Assembly (NCBI GenBank): GCA_020849725.1
Contig: JADLAZ010000184.1
Span: 1 to 26,800 of the forward strand
Direction: 5' to 3'
From: Chloroflexota bacterium
Lineage (GTDB): Bacteria > Chloroflexota > Chloroflexia > Thermomicrobiales > JADLAZ01
DNA: 26,800 nucleotides
Shown here: piece by piece, positions 6,866 through 13,606 of the stretch
How positions within the stretch are numbered: the first letter of the stretch is position 1
How the letters are laid out: every line of letters starts with the position of its first letter
Notes under the pieces: model-generated
Seen by the model: the letters and a program-made list of their open reading frames with translations, nothing else
What the model was told of the DNA's origin: nothing
Database searches by the model: none
Translations under genes and position numbers: made by a program

Positions 6866-7033
6866 GGGCGGCCTCCATAGCGCGGCGGATGCCGGTGGTG
6901 GCGGGTCTGACTGGTGCGGATGAAACGACCGGCGACCAGGATAGCATAGGCTACCACGTCTCCGCCCCAGTCACGGCGCTGAGTCTCCCTGGCCACCGGC
7001 ATCGCGACCGGTTCACAATGCCGCCCACAGCAA

Positions 7034-7059
7034 GACCGCGTGGATTCCCCCACGCGGTC
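7034..7059 (-). terminator. hairpin terminator downstream of hsp20
   Basis: A perfect 10-bp stem (GACCGCGTGG 7034-7043 with CCACGCGGTC 7050-7059) closes a six-base loop. It lies 29 bases beyond the hsp20 stop. On the minus strand it is followed by TTGCTG rather than a clean U tract. Confidence 0.7.
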
Positions 7060-7088
7060 CAAGGCAACCGTTCGAGCCAGCCGGCCGC

Positions 7089-7586
7089 TTACTGGGCGGT
7101 CGTGGTCTCAATCTGCGGCGCGCCAGCTGCGATGTGGATCTGCTTCGGGCGAGCCGCCTCGGCCTTCGGCAGCGTCAGCGTCAGCACGCCGTTGGTGTAG
7201 GTGGCCTGCGCCTTGTCAGCGTCGACCGGGAACGGCAGGCTGAAGGCGCGCCGGAACTGCCCGGCCACGATCTCGCGCACGTACCAGCCCGGCTGGTGAG
7301 CCTGGCCCTCCTGGCCTTCGGTCGCCGGCACACCCTGCCGCTTGGCGGCGATGCTGAGTACGCCCTGATCGACCGACACCTGGACATCCTCCGGGCTGAC
7401 GCCGGGCAGGAGCGCCTCGACGATCAGGTTCTCATCCCGGCTGGAGATGTTCAGCGGAAAGCCCTGGCCAGCGCTGGTCGTAATGCCGACCCACGAGGTC
7501 GGGCGCACGACGCTCGTCTCAAACAGCCGGTTCATCGCATCGCGCAGCGACATCGCCTCAGCAAACGGGTCCCAACGGGTCACCAT
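7089..7586 (-). CDS. small heat shock protein, Hsp20/alpha-crystallin family
   Basis: The 165-residue protein is an ATP-independent holdase that binds unfolding proteins in the cytoplasm. Residues 43-142 form the alpha-crystallin domain, with FPLNISSRDENLIVEALLPG, VSVDQGVLSI, WYVREIVAGQFRRAFSLP and the diagnostic TNGVLTLTLPK (131-141). A C-terminal I-x-I anchor (I150, I152) is present for oligomer packing. The start at 7586 (MVTRWDPF) is preferred because GGGAGGAATG stands just upstream and family members start with WDPF close to the N-terminus. It is a single-gene unit between a strong promoter and a hairpin terminator. Confidence 0.93.
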   Translation of the reverse strand: MVTRWDPFAEAMSLRDAMNRLFETSVVRPTSWVGITTSAGQGFPLNISSRDENLIVEALLPGVSPEDVQVSVDQGVLSIAAKRQGVPATEGQEGQAHQPGWYVREIVAGQFRRAFSLPFPVDADKAQATYTNGVLTLTLPKAEAARPKQIHIAAGAPQIETTTAQ

Positions 7587-7678
7587 GGTGTCATTCCTCC
7601 CTGCCGTTGCGACGGCCAATGGCCGCCCCATCGCCTGGTCCGCCAGGGCACTCGCCCCGGCCTGTCTTGTTGTTACCT

Positions 7679-7707
7679 ACTATACGATCTTATACGTGTC
7701 GTGTCAA
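7679..7707 (-). promoter_or_regulatory. strong sigma-70 promoter of hsp20
   Basis: On the minus strand a perfect -35 TTGACA (7702-7707) is 17 bases from TATAGT (7679-7684, 5/6). The leader is about 85 bases with two short hairpins (CCTGG/CCAGG and CGGCC/GGCCG) before the ribosome binding site. Direct repeats CGTATA-AGAT-CGTATA and ACACGACACG lie inside the promoter and could be operator half-sites. No CIRCE or HAIR consensus is seen. Confidence 0.8.
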
Positions 7708-7929
7708 GTTATCTCCTTGTTCCAGGAATTCGATTTGCCGGCCAAGCAGAACAAGATTGAGGCCGGTCCGTGCGTCTCTGACCGGCGCAGCCACGCAGCC
7801 AACGATTTCGGCGGCCAGAGCGGGCGTACGTTGACCGCGATGCCGGACTGGGTCGGCGGCGGTTGAGGTCCGATGGCCGAACTCGACCGCCGCGCAACGG
7901 CACGCGGCAGAGCCGGGTGGGGCGGCGCG
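7708..7929. other. non-coding stretch between hsp20 promoter and tRNA genes
   Basis: I see no gene here. Open frames on the minus strand that reach into it are antisense to the first tRNA-Ser gene and have no ribosome binding site. No clear terminator or repeat is visible. Confidence 0.5.
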
Positions 7930-7958
7930 TTGCGGCGGTGTGGCGGCGTCGATATACT
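7930..7958 (+). promoter_or_regulatory. candidate promoter of tRNA-Ser(CGA)
   Basis: TTGCGG (7930-7935) and TATACT (7953-7958) are 17 bases apart. The predicted start is only about seven bases after the -10, next to the first tRNA base (7966), so the primary transcript would have almost no 5' leader. Confidence 0.4.
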
Positions 7959-7965
7959 CATCGAT

Positions 7966-8056
7966 GGAGAGGTCGCATAGTGGCCTAGTGCGGTCGTCTC
8001 GAAAACGACTGAGTGTGATGAGCACTCCGTGGGTTCGAATCCCACCCTCTCCGCCA
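7966..8056 (+). tRNA. tRNA-Ser (anticodon CGA)
   Basis: The acceptor arm pairs GGAGAGG (7966-7972) with CCTCTCC (8046-8052), then the discriminator G and an encoded CCA. The anticodon arm GTCGT-CTCGAAA-ACGAC gives anticodon CGA, reading UCG. A long variable arm (class II) and a T-arm with GGTTCGAATC fit tRNA-Ser. Confidence 0.95.
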
Positions 8057-8063
8057 TGTCAGC

Positions 8064-8118
8064 CGTCAGCCACCCGCCGCCGGCGGCCGGAAGCGGTGTG
8101 CCGGGGTAGTGGCTGACG
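8064..8118 (+). other. inter-tRNA stem-loop
   Basis: CGTCAGCCAC (8064-8073) pairs perfectly with GTGGCTGACG (8109-8118). The loop is 35 bases, with a GC-rich inner palindrome (CCGCCGGCGG). It fills the space between the two tRNA-Ser genes and may be a processing site or an attenuator. Confidence 0.5.
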
Positions 8119-8125
8119 TGTCTGT

Positions 8126-8210
8126 GGAGAGGTGCTGGAGTGGCCGATCAGGCACGACTGGAAATCGTGTAGGCGGAAACGCCTCGTGGGTTCAAATCCC
8201 ACCCTCTCCG
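8126..8210 (+). tRNA. tRNA-Ser (anticodon GGA)
   Basis: GGAGAGG (8126-8132) pairs with CCTCTCC (8203-8209), then discriminator G8210. The anticodon arm CACGA-CTGGAAA-TCGTG gives anticodon GGA, reading UCC and UCU. The variable arm AGGCGGAAACGCCT is long, as in tRNA-Ser. Unlike its neighbour it has no encoded CCA (CTG follows), so CCA must be added after transcription. Confidence 0.95.
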
Positions 8211-8227
8211 CTGGCTACCCCATCAAA

Positions 8228-9217
8228 TCACAGGCCCTCGGCGTAGATGCGCCGGATGATACCCTCGATCTCCGGCTCCTCGATCGTCAGATCGCGGACC
8301 CGATACTGGGCGGTGACGGCGGCGATCAGGTCGGCGGCGGTCGTCGCATCGCGCCGGAAGCGCAGCCAGCGGCGCGGTCCGTCAGCGCGCACCTCCTGGG
8401 CGTGTGGCGCGAGCAGCGGACCGGTAGCCGCCGTGCCGTCGTCCAGGTCGACGACGAGCGTACGCTCGACGCCGAAGCGCTCGCGGATCGCCGCCAGCGG
8501 TCCGTCGTAGAGCAGCGCGCCGTGGTCGATGAGCATCATGCGGCGGCACAGGTGGGCGATGTCGGCCATGTCGTGCGTCGTCAACAGCACCGTCACGCCG
8601 CGCTCCTGGTTGACGCGCAGCAGGAAGTCGCGCACCTGTTGCTTGGCGACGACATCCAGCCCGATCGTCGGCTCGTCCAGGTAGAGGATGTCCGGGTCAT
8701 GCAGCAGCGCCGCCGCCAGATCGCCGCGCATGCGCTGGCCAAGGCTGAGTTGGCGCACCGGCGTGCCGAGGAACGGATCGAGCGCCAGCACCTCGCGGAA
8801 GGTGGCCAGGTTGGTGGCAAAGCGGTCGGCCGGCACGCGGTAGATGTGGCGCAGCAAGTCGAGCGACTCGATCAGCGGCAGATCCCACCACAGTTGGGTG
8901 CGCTGGCCGAAGACGACGCCGATGCGCCGCGCCAGCGTCCGCCGCTGCCGGGTCGGGTCTAGCCCGGCCACGCGCACGCGCCCGCTCGATGGGGTCAGGA
9001 TGCCGGTCAGCATCTTGATCGTCGTGCTCTTGCCGGCGCCGTTCGGACCGATGTAGCCGACCATCTCGCCGGCGGCGACGCGGAAGTTGATGCCGTCGAC
9101 GGCCAGCACCTCACGGCCGGCGCGCGACACCAGATTGCGGAGCGCGCCGAGTGCACCGCGCCGGTGCGCCGCCACCCAGAAGCGCTTGCGCAGGTCGTCG
9201 ACCTCGATCACGGCCAT
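8228..9217 (-). CDS. ABC transporter ATP-binding protein (COG4586-like)
   Basis: This 329-residue cytoplasmic ATPase has Walker A GPNGAGKST (57-65), a Q-loop in VVFGQRTQLWWDLP (Q105), signature LSLGQ (157-161), Walker B ILYLDEPT (177-184) and switch His215. The VFGQRTQLWWDLP segment is characteristic of the COG4586 ATPases, which usually pair with two ABC-2-type permeases for an unknown export substrate. No permease gene lies beside it in this window. A C-terminal domain of about 90 residues follows the ATPase core. The ATG at 9217 directly abuts GGGCGAGG; a GTG two codons later (9209-9211) has better spacing and may be the real start. Confidence 0.88.
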   Translation of the reverse strand: MAVIEVDDLRKRFWVAAHRRGALGALRNLVSRAGREVLAVDGINFRVAAGEMVGYIGPNGAGKSTTIKMLTGILTPSSGRVRVAGLDPTRQRRTLARRIGVVFGQRTQLWWDLPLIESLDLLRHIYRVPADRFATNLATFREVLALDPFLGTPVRQLSLGQRMRGDLAAALLHDPDILYLDEPTIGLDVVAKQQVRDFLLRVNQERGVTVLLTTHDMADIAHLCRRMMLIDHGALLYDGPLAAIRERFGVERTLVVDLDDGTAATGPLLAPHAQEVRADGPRRWLRFRRDATTAADLIAAVTAQYRVRDLTIEEPEIEGIIRRIYAEGL

Positions 9218-9381
9218 CCTCGCCCGAGTTGAACAGCGGGTCAGCGACGCATTGTACCGGCCACCGGGAATGAAACCGCGAATAGACGCGGAGTATACGA
9301 CCGGCTGTTCACACCCGCCTTTGTCTCCTGGCCCTCCTGCGCTTGCGGGGCGCGGTCGTGTAGGATGACAACCAGTGATTG

Positions 9382-9861
9382 ATGTGGGCGGGGAGGGCGC
9401 TGATCGAGACACACAACCGGGTGGATGCCCACGCCCGCGCGCGCCGGGCGCTGCTGGCAGCGGCGCTGAACCTGCTGCCGCTGCTGGGATTGGGGGGCTG
9501 CTCAGCCATCTGGGCGACGGTGCCGGTCGGGCCGTTCCTGCGCGAGGCGAGCGCGCCGGCCTTCTGGACCGTCATCATTGCGACGTACACGCTGGCCGGG
9601 CTGGCGCTGTGCTGGGGACTGGGCTACCTGTGCACCGGCGTGCGCGAGCGGCTCGGCTGCGCCACGCTGCTGCTCGGGCCAGTGCTGGTCGCGATCGTGT
9701 ACGGCTACGTGTTCGAGGGGTTGCGCCTGTCGCGCGCCGACGCCGATGAGGTGCGGCGCGGGCAGGCGATGGTGTGGACGCTGCTGCTGGCCACCGGGCC
9801 GGCGCTGCTCATGGCCTGGGACGCGTGGCGGCTGGTGCGGCGGCCCGAAGCAGATCCATAA
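9382..9861 (+). CDS. small integral membrane protein, four predicted helices
   Basis: I do not recognise the family. The 159-residue protein has four hydrophobic segments at about 23-46, 60-84, 92-113 and 127-147, with short Arg-rich loops. Three Cys (in GGCS, LCWG and YLC) lie in or near helices 1 and 2. The ATG at 9382 follows AGGATGAC at some distance; a start at the GTG encoding VDAHARARR is also possible. The last 53 bases overlap the end of the convergent luciferase-like gene. It is probably a real gene, since codon use is like its neighbours and the helix pattern is clean. Confidence 0.65.
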   Translation: MWAGRALIETHNRVDAHARARRALLAAALNLLPLLGLGGCSAIWATVPVGPFLREASAPAFWTVIIATYTLAGLALCWGLGYLCTGVRERLGCATLLLGPVLVAIVYGYVFEGLRLSRADADEVRRGQAMVWTLLLATGPALLMAWDAWRLVRRPEADP

Positions 9862-10597
9862 GCTCGGCCTCACTGTCAGTTGGGGTGATCGCCCGCGCCA
9901 CGACGTCGTCCAGCACGGCCTCGAAGGCAGCCAGCGCCGCCTGGATCGCCCCTGCCTCGCCGACGATGATGGTGTCGACGGCAGCAACGCCCATGCGGGT
10001 GAAGTGGTTGGCGTAGGCCGGGATCGCGGCGTAGCGGTCGGCCTCCGTCCGAGCGCGCTCGACGCCGGCGGGTAGGGCCACGCGGGCGTAGGTCATGCGG
10101 CGTGGCGCGGGCCGGCCGACAGCGCGCGCCGCCTCGCTGGCCCAGCCAGCCGCTTCGGTGGCAAACGGCGGCGTCAGCCAGTTCAGCAGCAGCCCGTCGG
10201 CGGCGCTGCCGGCCAGGCGGCACATCTTCGGCCCCAGCGCGCCGACGACGATCGGTAGGCCGAGGTCCGCCAATACCGGCAGCGCCGCTGCCACCCGCGC
10301 CAACCCACCGGCCATGCCACCCGACCCAACACCGATGATGACGCGGTCGGCCGGCAGCGCCAACTCGCGCGCGCGCGCAACGATCGCCTCGGCCGGCCGC
10401 CGGTCGACCGGGATGACGCCAGTGCCCAACTGGATGCGCCGCGTGACGGCCACCGCACCGGCCAGTCGCTCCAGGCTGTCGGCCGCCGGCGTGTCATTGA
10501 CCCAGAAGCTATCGTAGCCGGCCTGCTCGGCGGCGATCGCTAGCGTGTTGATCAGGTCGGCCGGCAACGCTCCTGCCACGCCAAAGCCTCGGGCCAT
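9809..10597 (-). CDS. luciferase-like (LLM) flavin or F420-dependent oxidoreductase
   Basis: The 262-residue protein has the bacterial luciferase-like TIM barrel: N-terminal GFGVAGALP, AEQAGYDSFWVND, RIQLGTGVIPVDRRP, RVIIGVGSGG, and LPIVVGALGPKMCRLAG then GLLLNW. The GVGSG loop occurs in members that use reduced F420 or FMN, and the cofactor cannot be decided here. It is somewhat shorter than the common 280-350 residues. Start: ATG at 10595-10597, chosen because GGAGG lies six bases upstream; part of that ribosome binding site comes from the flanking inverted-repeat element. The substrate is unknown. Confidence 0.85.
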   Translation of the reverse strand: MARGFGVAGALPADLINTLAIAAEQAGYDSFWVNDTPAADSLERLAGAVAVTRRIQLGTGVIPVDRRPAEAIVARARELALPADRVIIGVGSGGMAGGLARVAAALPVLADLGLPIVVGALGPKMCRLAGSAADGLLLNWLTPPFATEAAGWASEAARAVGRPAPRRMTYARVALPAGVERARTEADRYAAIPAYANHFTRMGVAAVDTIIVGEAGAIQAALAAFEAVLDDVVARAITPTDSEAELMDLLRAAAPAATRPRP

Positions 10598-10605
10598 AGG
10601 TGCCT

Positions 10606-10882
10606 CCAATCGCCAGTGGTCGGTAGATGTATCGGGGCAGCCCTCGGTGGCTGTCCTCGTGGCCGGCAAGCGATATCCGGCACACCAGTACTGTAGCACT
10701 GGTGAACGCCCGCGTCAGCCGGACGCGATGAGCAGCGTGTGTCCGTCGGGGAACTTGCCCACCGTGCTGACGCAAGAGCGGACAGCATGACCGCCGCCCC
10801 CACCCCCAGTCTGCCGGCGACCAGCCACGAGAGCAGCCCTCGGCGGCTGCCCCGATACATCCATCGACCTACTGGCGATTGG
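10606..10882. repeat. 277-bp inverted-repeat element (MITE-like) filling an intergenic space
   Basis: The left end (10606-10666) and the reverse complement of the right end (10821-10882) match at about 52 of 61 aligned bases with one gap. Both begin CCAATCGCCAGT and share GATGTATCGGGGCAGCC and CTCGTGGC. Each arm contains its own CAGCC/GGCTG-type hairpin. The 154-base centre has no gene but holds a 7-bp inverted repeat (CACCAGT 10683-10689, ACTGGTG 10698-10704). One end touches the stop codon of the Gfo/Idh gene and the other forms part of the ribosome binding site of the LLM gene. Confidence 0.6.
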
Positions 10883-12037
10883 CTACTGGTCCCAGCTCAT
10901 GCGCTCGCCGCGGACGATGCGGGCGCGGACCTCGAAGCGGCCGGGCCACTCGACCGGTAGCTCGCCAGAGTCGACCATGAGCTTGAGCGGGTTGGCCAGC
11001 GTCTTGAGCGGCAGGTCGACGCGCTGACGCTTGCGGGCCGACTCGTACAGCGCCATCAGCACCTCCAGTGTGTTGCGCCCTTTCTGGCCACTGCTGATCG
11101 GGTCGGTGACCCGGCCTTCGACCCAGTCGACCGCCTCCTGGGCGAGATGGACGAACGGGTCGTGCCAGGGCGCCTCGATGCGCTGCCAGCCGCCGCTGGT
11201 CGCCGTCAGGTAGCGGGCGTAGCCGGTCTCGTCGTTGTACTTGGCCGACGTGCCTTCCGGCTGACGCATGGCGCCGTCGCTGCGGAGCTGGTCGTTCGGC
11301 GGCCGGGTGACGCCCAGCTCCAGCATGCCCTCGGTGCCGATCAGGCGGCAGCCGTGGCCGCGCCGGCCGGTGTCGAGGTTGCTGCTCATGATCATGCTCA
11401 CGCCGCCCTGGACCAGCGCCATGCCGAGCGCGGCATCCTCGCACGGGTGCGAGCGCTCGTAGCGATCGGTCGTGCGCTCGACCGCGCCCATCACCCACTC
11501 CACCGGCCGGTCGCCGAGCAGGAACAGCGCCATGTTGACGTCGTGCGACAGCACGTTCAGCAGGCTGCCGCTCTCCAGCGTGATCTGGACCGGCTCGCCG
11601 ATGAGGCCATCGGCCACGCGCTGCTGCGCCACCAGCCAGCCGGCCAGGTGGCGGCGCTGGTGGGCGACCAGCAGCTTGACGCCTTCGCGCTGGCAGGCGA
11701 TCAGCATCTGGTCGGCCTCGGCCAGACTCATCGCCATCGGCTTCTGGGTGATGATCGCCTTGGGCGCGCGGGCGGCGGCGGCGACCGTCATCTCGGCATG
11801 CAGGCCGTGCCAGGAGCAGACGTCGACGAAGTCCGGCCGTTCCTTGTCGAGCATCTGGCGGTAATCGTGGTAGCGCCGCTCCGGCGGCACGCCGAAGAAG
11901 TCACCGAACTCGGCCAGCGCCTCCTCGTTGGAGTCGGCGATGCACCACAGGTCGACCTCGGGGATGTCCTGCCAGGCGCGGGCATGGCAGCGGGCGATGT
12001 TGCCGCAGGCGATGATGGCGCTCTTGTAGCGGGCCAT
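10883..12037 (-). CDS. Gfo/Idh/MocA family oxidoreductase
   Basis: The 384-residue NAD(P)-dependent dehydrogenase has an N-terminal Rossmann fold (AIIACGNIARCHARAW), where the first Gly of the usual GxGxxG is Ala. The EKP motif reads QKP (98-100), keeping the catalytic Lys. LSHDVNMALFLLGD (His165, Asp166) matches the active-site HD segment of the C-terminal domain. Members act on sugars, inositols or related polyols. Start: ATG with GAGG about eight bases upstream. It is the last gene of a three-gene minus-strand run with a VOC protein and an SDR. The run suggests a small catabolic operon; the substrate is not evident. Confidence 0.88.
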   Translation of the reverse strand: MARYKSAIIACGNIARCHARAWQDIPEVDLWCIADSNEEALAEFGDFFGVPPERRYHDYRQMLDKERPDFVDVCSWHGLHAEMTVAAAARAPKAIITQKPMAMSLAEADQMLIACQREGVKLLVAHQRRHLAGWLVAQQRVADGLIGEPVQITLESGSLLNVLSHDVNMALFLLGDRPVEWVMGAVERTTDRYERSHPCEDAALGMALVQGGVSMIMSSNLDTGRRGHGCRLIGTEGMLELGVTRPPNDQLRSDGAMRQPEGTSAKYNDETGYARYLTATSGGWQRIEAPWHDPFVHLAQEAVDWVEGRVTDPISSGQKGRNTLEVLMALYESARKRQRVDLPLKTLANPLKLMVDSGELPVEWPGRFEVRARIVRGERMSWDQ

Positions 12038-12068
12038 GGTGCGTCCTCTCTCCTCAATGACAGCCGGC

Positions 12069-12590
12069 TCAGGCGGGCGGATAGGTGGCGTCGGGGGGGA
12101 TGCGCTGGCGGGGCAGCTCGATCAGCTCGACCAGCGCCGCCAGCGGCGTCGGCATCTCGACGTAGGCGAAGCCGCCGTCGCCCTCAACGCCGGTGCCGTA
12201 GCCGGTCTGGATGACGGCGTAGCCGCGCCGCGTCAGGTCGGCGACGGCCGCCTGCACGTCCGGCACGAAGACGCCGACGTGGTGCAAGCCCGCGTCGTGC
12301 TTGGTCAGGAACTCGTCGTAGATGTTCGGACCGCGCAGTGACTGAATGATCTCGAACTGGATGTCGCCGCATTTGGCGAAGGCGCAGCGCATGGCGTAGT
12401 CGGCCGGCTGGCCCCGGTAGGTCAGCTCGCGCACGCTAGCGCGGTCGAAGGTGCGGAAGCCCCACGGGCCGATGCCGAAACGCTCCCAGTAGGCGCGGAC
12501 GGTCGCCTCGATGTCGCGCGTGACCACGGCGACCTGGTCGATGTGCGCGATCGGAAACGGCGGCACAGCGGGGATGGGCGCGCTCATCAT
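12069..12590 (-). CDS. VOC family protein (glyoxalase / methylmalonyl-CoA epimerase-like)
   Basis: The 173-residue protein has two beta-alpha-beta-beta-beta modules of the vicinal oxygen chelate fold. Metal ligands can be placed at His16 (HIDQVAVV), Glu80 (IQFEIIQ), the HHVGVFV pair (103-104) and Glu155 (ALVELIELP). The overall pattern is close to methylmalonyl-CoA epimerase, but the segment around YRGQPADYAMRCAF differs and the neighbours are not propionate genes, so another isomerase or dioxygenase-type reaction is equally likely. The start is the first of two ATGs, after GCAGG. It sits 31 bases before the Gfo/Idh gene and 38 bases after the SDR gene. Confidence 0.85.
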   Translation of the reverse strand: MMSAPIPAVPPFPIAHIDQVAVVTRDIEATVRAYWERFGIGPWGFRTFDRASVRELTYRGQPADYAMRCAFAKCGDIQFEIIQSLRGPNIYDEFLTKHDAGLHHVGVFVPDVQAAVADLTRRGYAVIQTGYGTGVEGDGGFAYVEMPTPLAALVELIELPRQRIPPDATYPPA

Positions 12591-12628
12591 CGAACCTGCT
12601 TTCTGGGCGACCCACGGCGCCCGGCCGG

Positions 12629-13429
12629 TCAGTTGCCGAACAGGATGAAGCCGCCGTCGACGGAGATGACCTGGCCGGTGACGTAGTCGGACAGGTCAGT
12701 CACCAGGAACTCGACCACCTTGGCGCAGTCCTCCGGCCAGCCGAGGCGGCGCAGGGGGATGCGCGGCTCCAGGCTGGCCCTCGACTCGGCGCTGTTGCGG
12801 CCGAGGGCGATGCCGCGCGAGCTGTTGACGAAGCCCGGCGCGATGCAGTTGACGCGGATGCCGTGCGGCCCGAGCTCGGCCGCGATCTGGCGCGTGTAGT
12901 GGTGGATAGCGGCCTTGGCGACCGAGTAGTGGCAGCCACCGCCACTGGAGGCCCACATGCCGGCCTGTGAGCCGACGGTGACGATTTTGCCCGAGTGCTG
13001 GGCCTTCATCGGGCGGCTGGCCGCCTGGCAGCAGAAGATCGTTCCGTCTAGATTGATCGCCATGATCTTGCGATAGTCGGCCTCCGACATCGACGAGGCC
13101 CAACTGCCCGCCGGTGGCGCGAGGTGGCCACCGGCGTTGCAGATGAGGATGTCGAGTCGGCCAAGCTCAGCGACGACGCGGTCGATCATCGCCTCGACCT
13201 GGGCCTTGTCGGTCACGTCGGCCTGGATGCCGATGGAGCGCCGTCCGAGCGCCTCGACCTCGGCCATGACGGTCGATGCGGTCAACTCCTCGTTGTACTC
13301 CTGCGCCGCCGCCAGATCGATGTCGTTGATGGCCACGTCCGCGCCCAGCGCCGCCAGCCGCAGCGCGTAGGCCCGCCCCAACCCTCGCCCCGCGCCGGTC
13401 ACCAGCGCGACCTGCCCTGCCAGCTTCAC
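12629..13429 (-). CDS. SDR family NAD(P)-dependent oxidoreductase
   Basis: The 266-residue protein is a classical short-chain dehydrogenase. It has TGAGRGLG (11-18) for cofactor binding, ADV (Asp71), NAG (98-100), the catalytic triad Ser144, Tyr158 and Lys162 (YSVAK), and a C-terminal DYVTGQVISVDGG. Asp36 and Asp38 (NDID) after beta-2 favour NAD over NADP. The start is GTG at 13427-13429, with AGGAGGAGG about seven bases upstream; longer versions lack such a site. It is the first gene of the three-gene run. SDRs of this length oxidise or reduce alcohols, sugars and acyl intermediates, and the specific substrate is unknown. Confidence 0.92.
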   Translation of the reverse strand: MKLAGQVALVTGAGRGLGRAYALRLAALGADVAINDIDLAAAQEYNEELTASTVMAEVEALGRRSIGIQADVTDKAQVEAMIDRVVAELGRLDILICNAGGHLAPPAGSWASSMSEADYRKIMAINLDGTIFCCQAASRPMKAQHSGKIVTVGSQAGMWASSGGGCHYSVAKAAIHHYTRQIAAELGPHGIRVNCIAPGFVNSSRGIALGRNSAESRASLEPRIPLRRLGWPEDCAKVVEFLVTDLSDYVTGQVISVDGGFILFGN

Positions 13430-13534
13430 CGCTGCCTCCTCCTGATCGCGCCGCTCTCTCATCCACTGTCGGCGGCCATGGACCGCGCATAGGATTGGCC
13501 AAGCGTCGGGCGGCTGTCAACGGCAGCGTCCGGA

Positions 13535-13563
13535 TTGTCAGGGTCGTGGCGCCAGCGTAGAGT
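13535..13563 (+). promoter_or_regulatory. candidate promoter of the molybdopterin oxidoreductase gene
   Basis: TTGTCA (13535-13540, 5/6) and TAGAGT (13558-13563, 4/6) are 17 bases apart, predicting a start near 13570 and a leader of about 37 bases. It lies in the divergent space between this gene and the SDR run. Confidence 0.4.
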
Positions 13564-13606
13564 ACCAGCGAGCCGATGATCGATGTTGTGTGAGGAGACA
13601 TGCGCC

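Noticed and set aside
7690..8057. Open frames on the minus strand, one starting MAERVGFEPTECSSHSVVF
   Set aside because: This is the familiar false translation antisense to a tRNA-Ser gene; there is no ribosome binding site and the tRNA explains the sequence.
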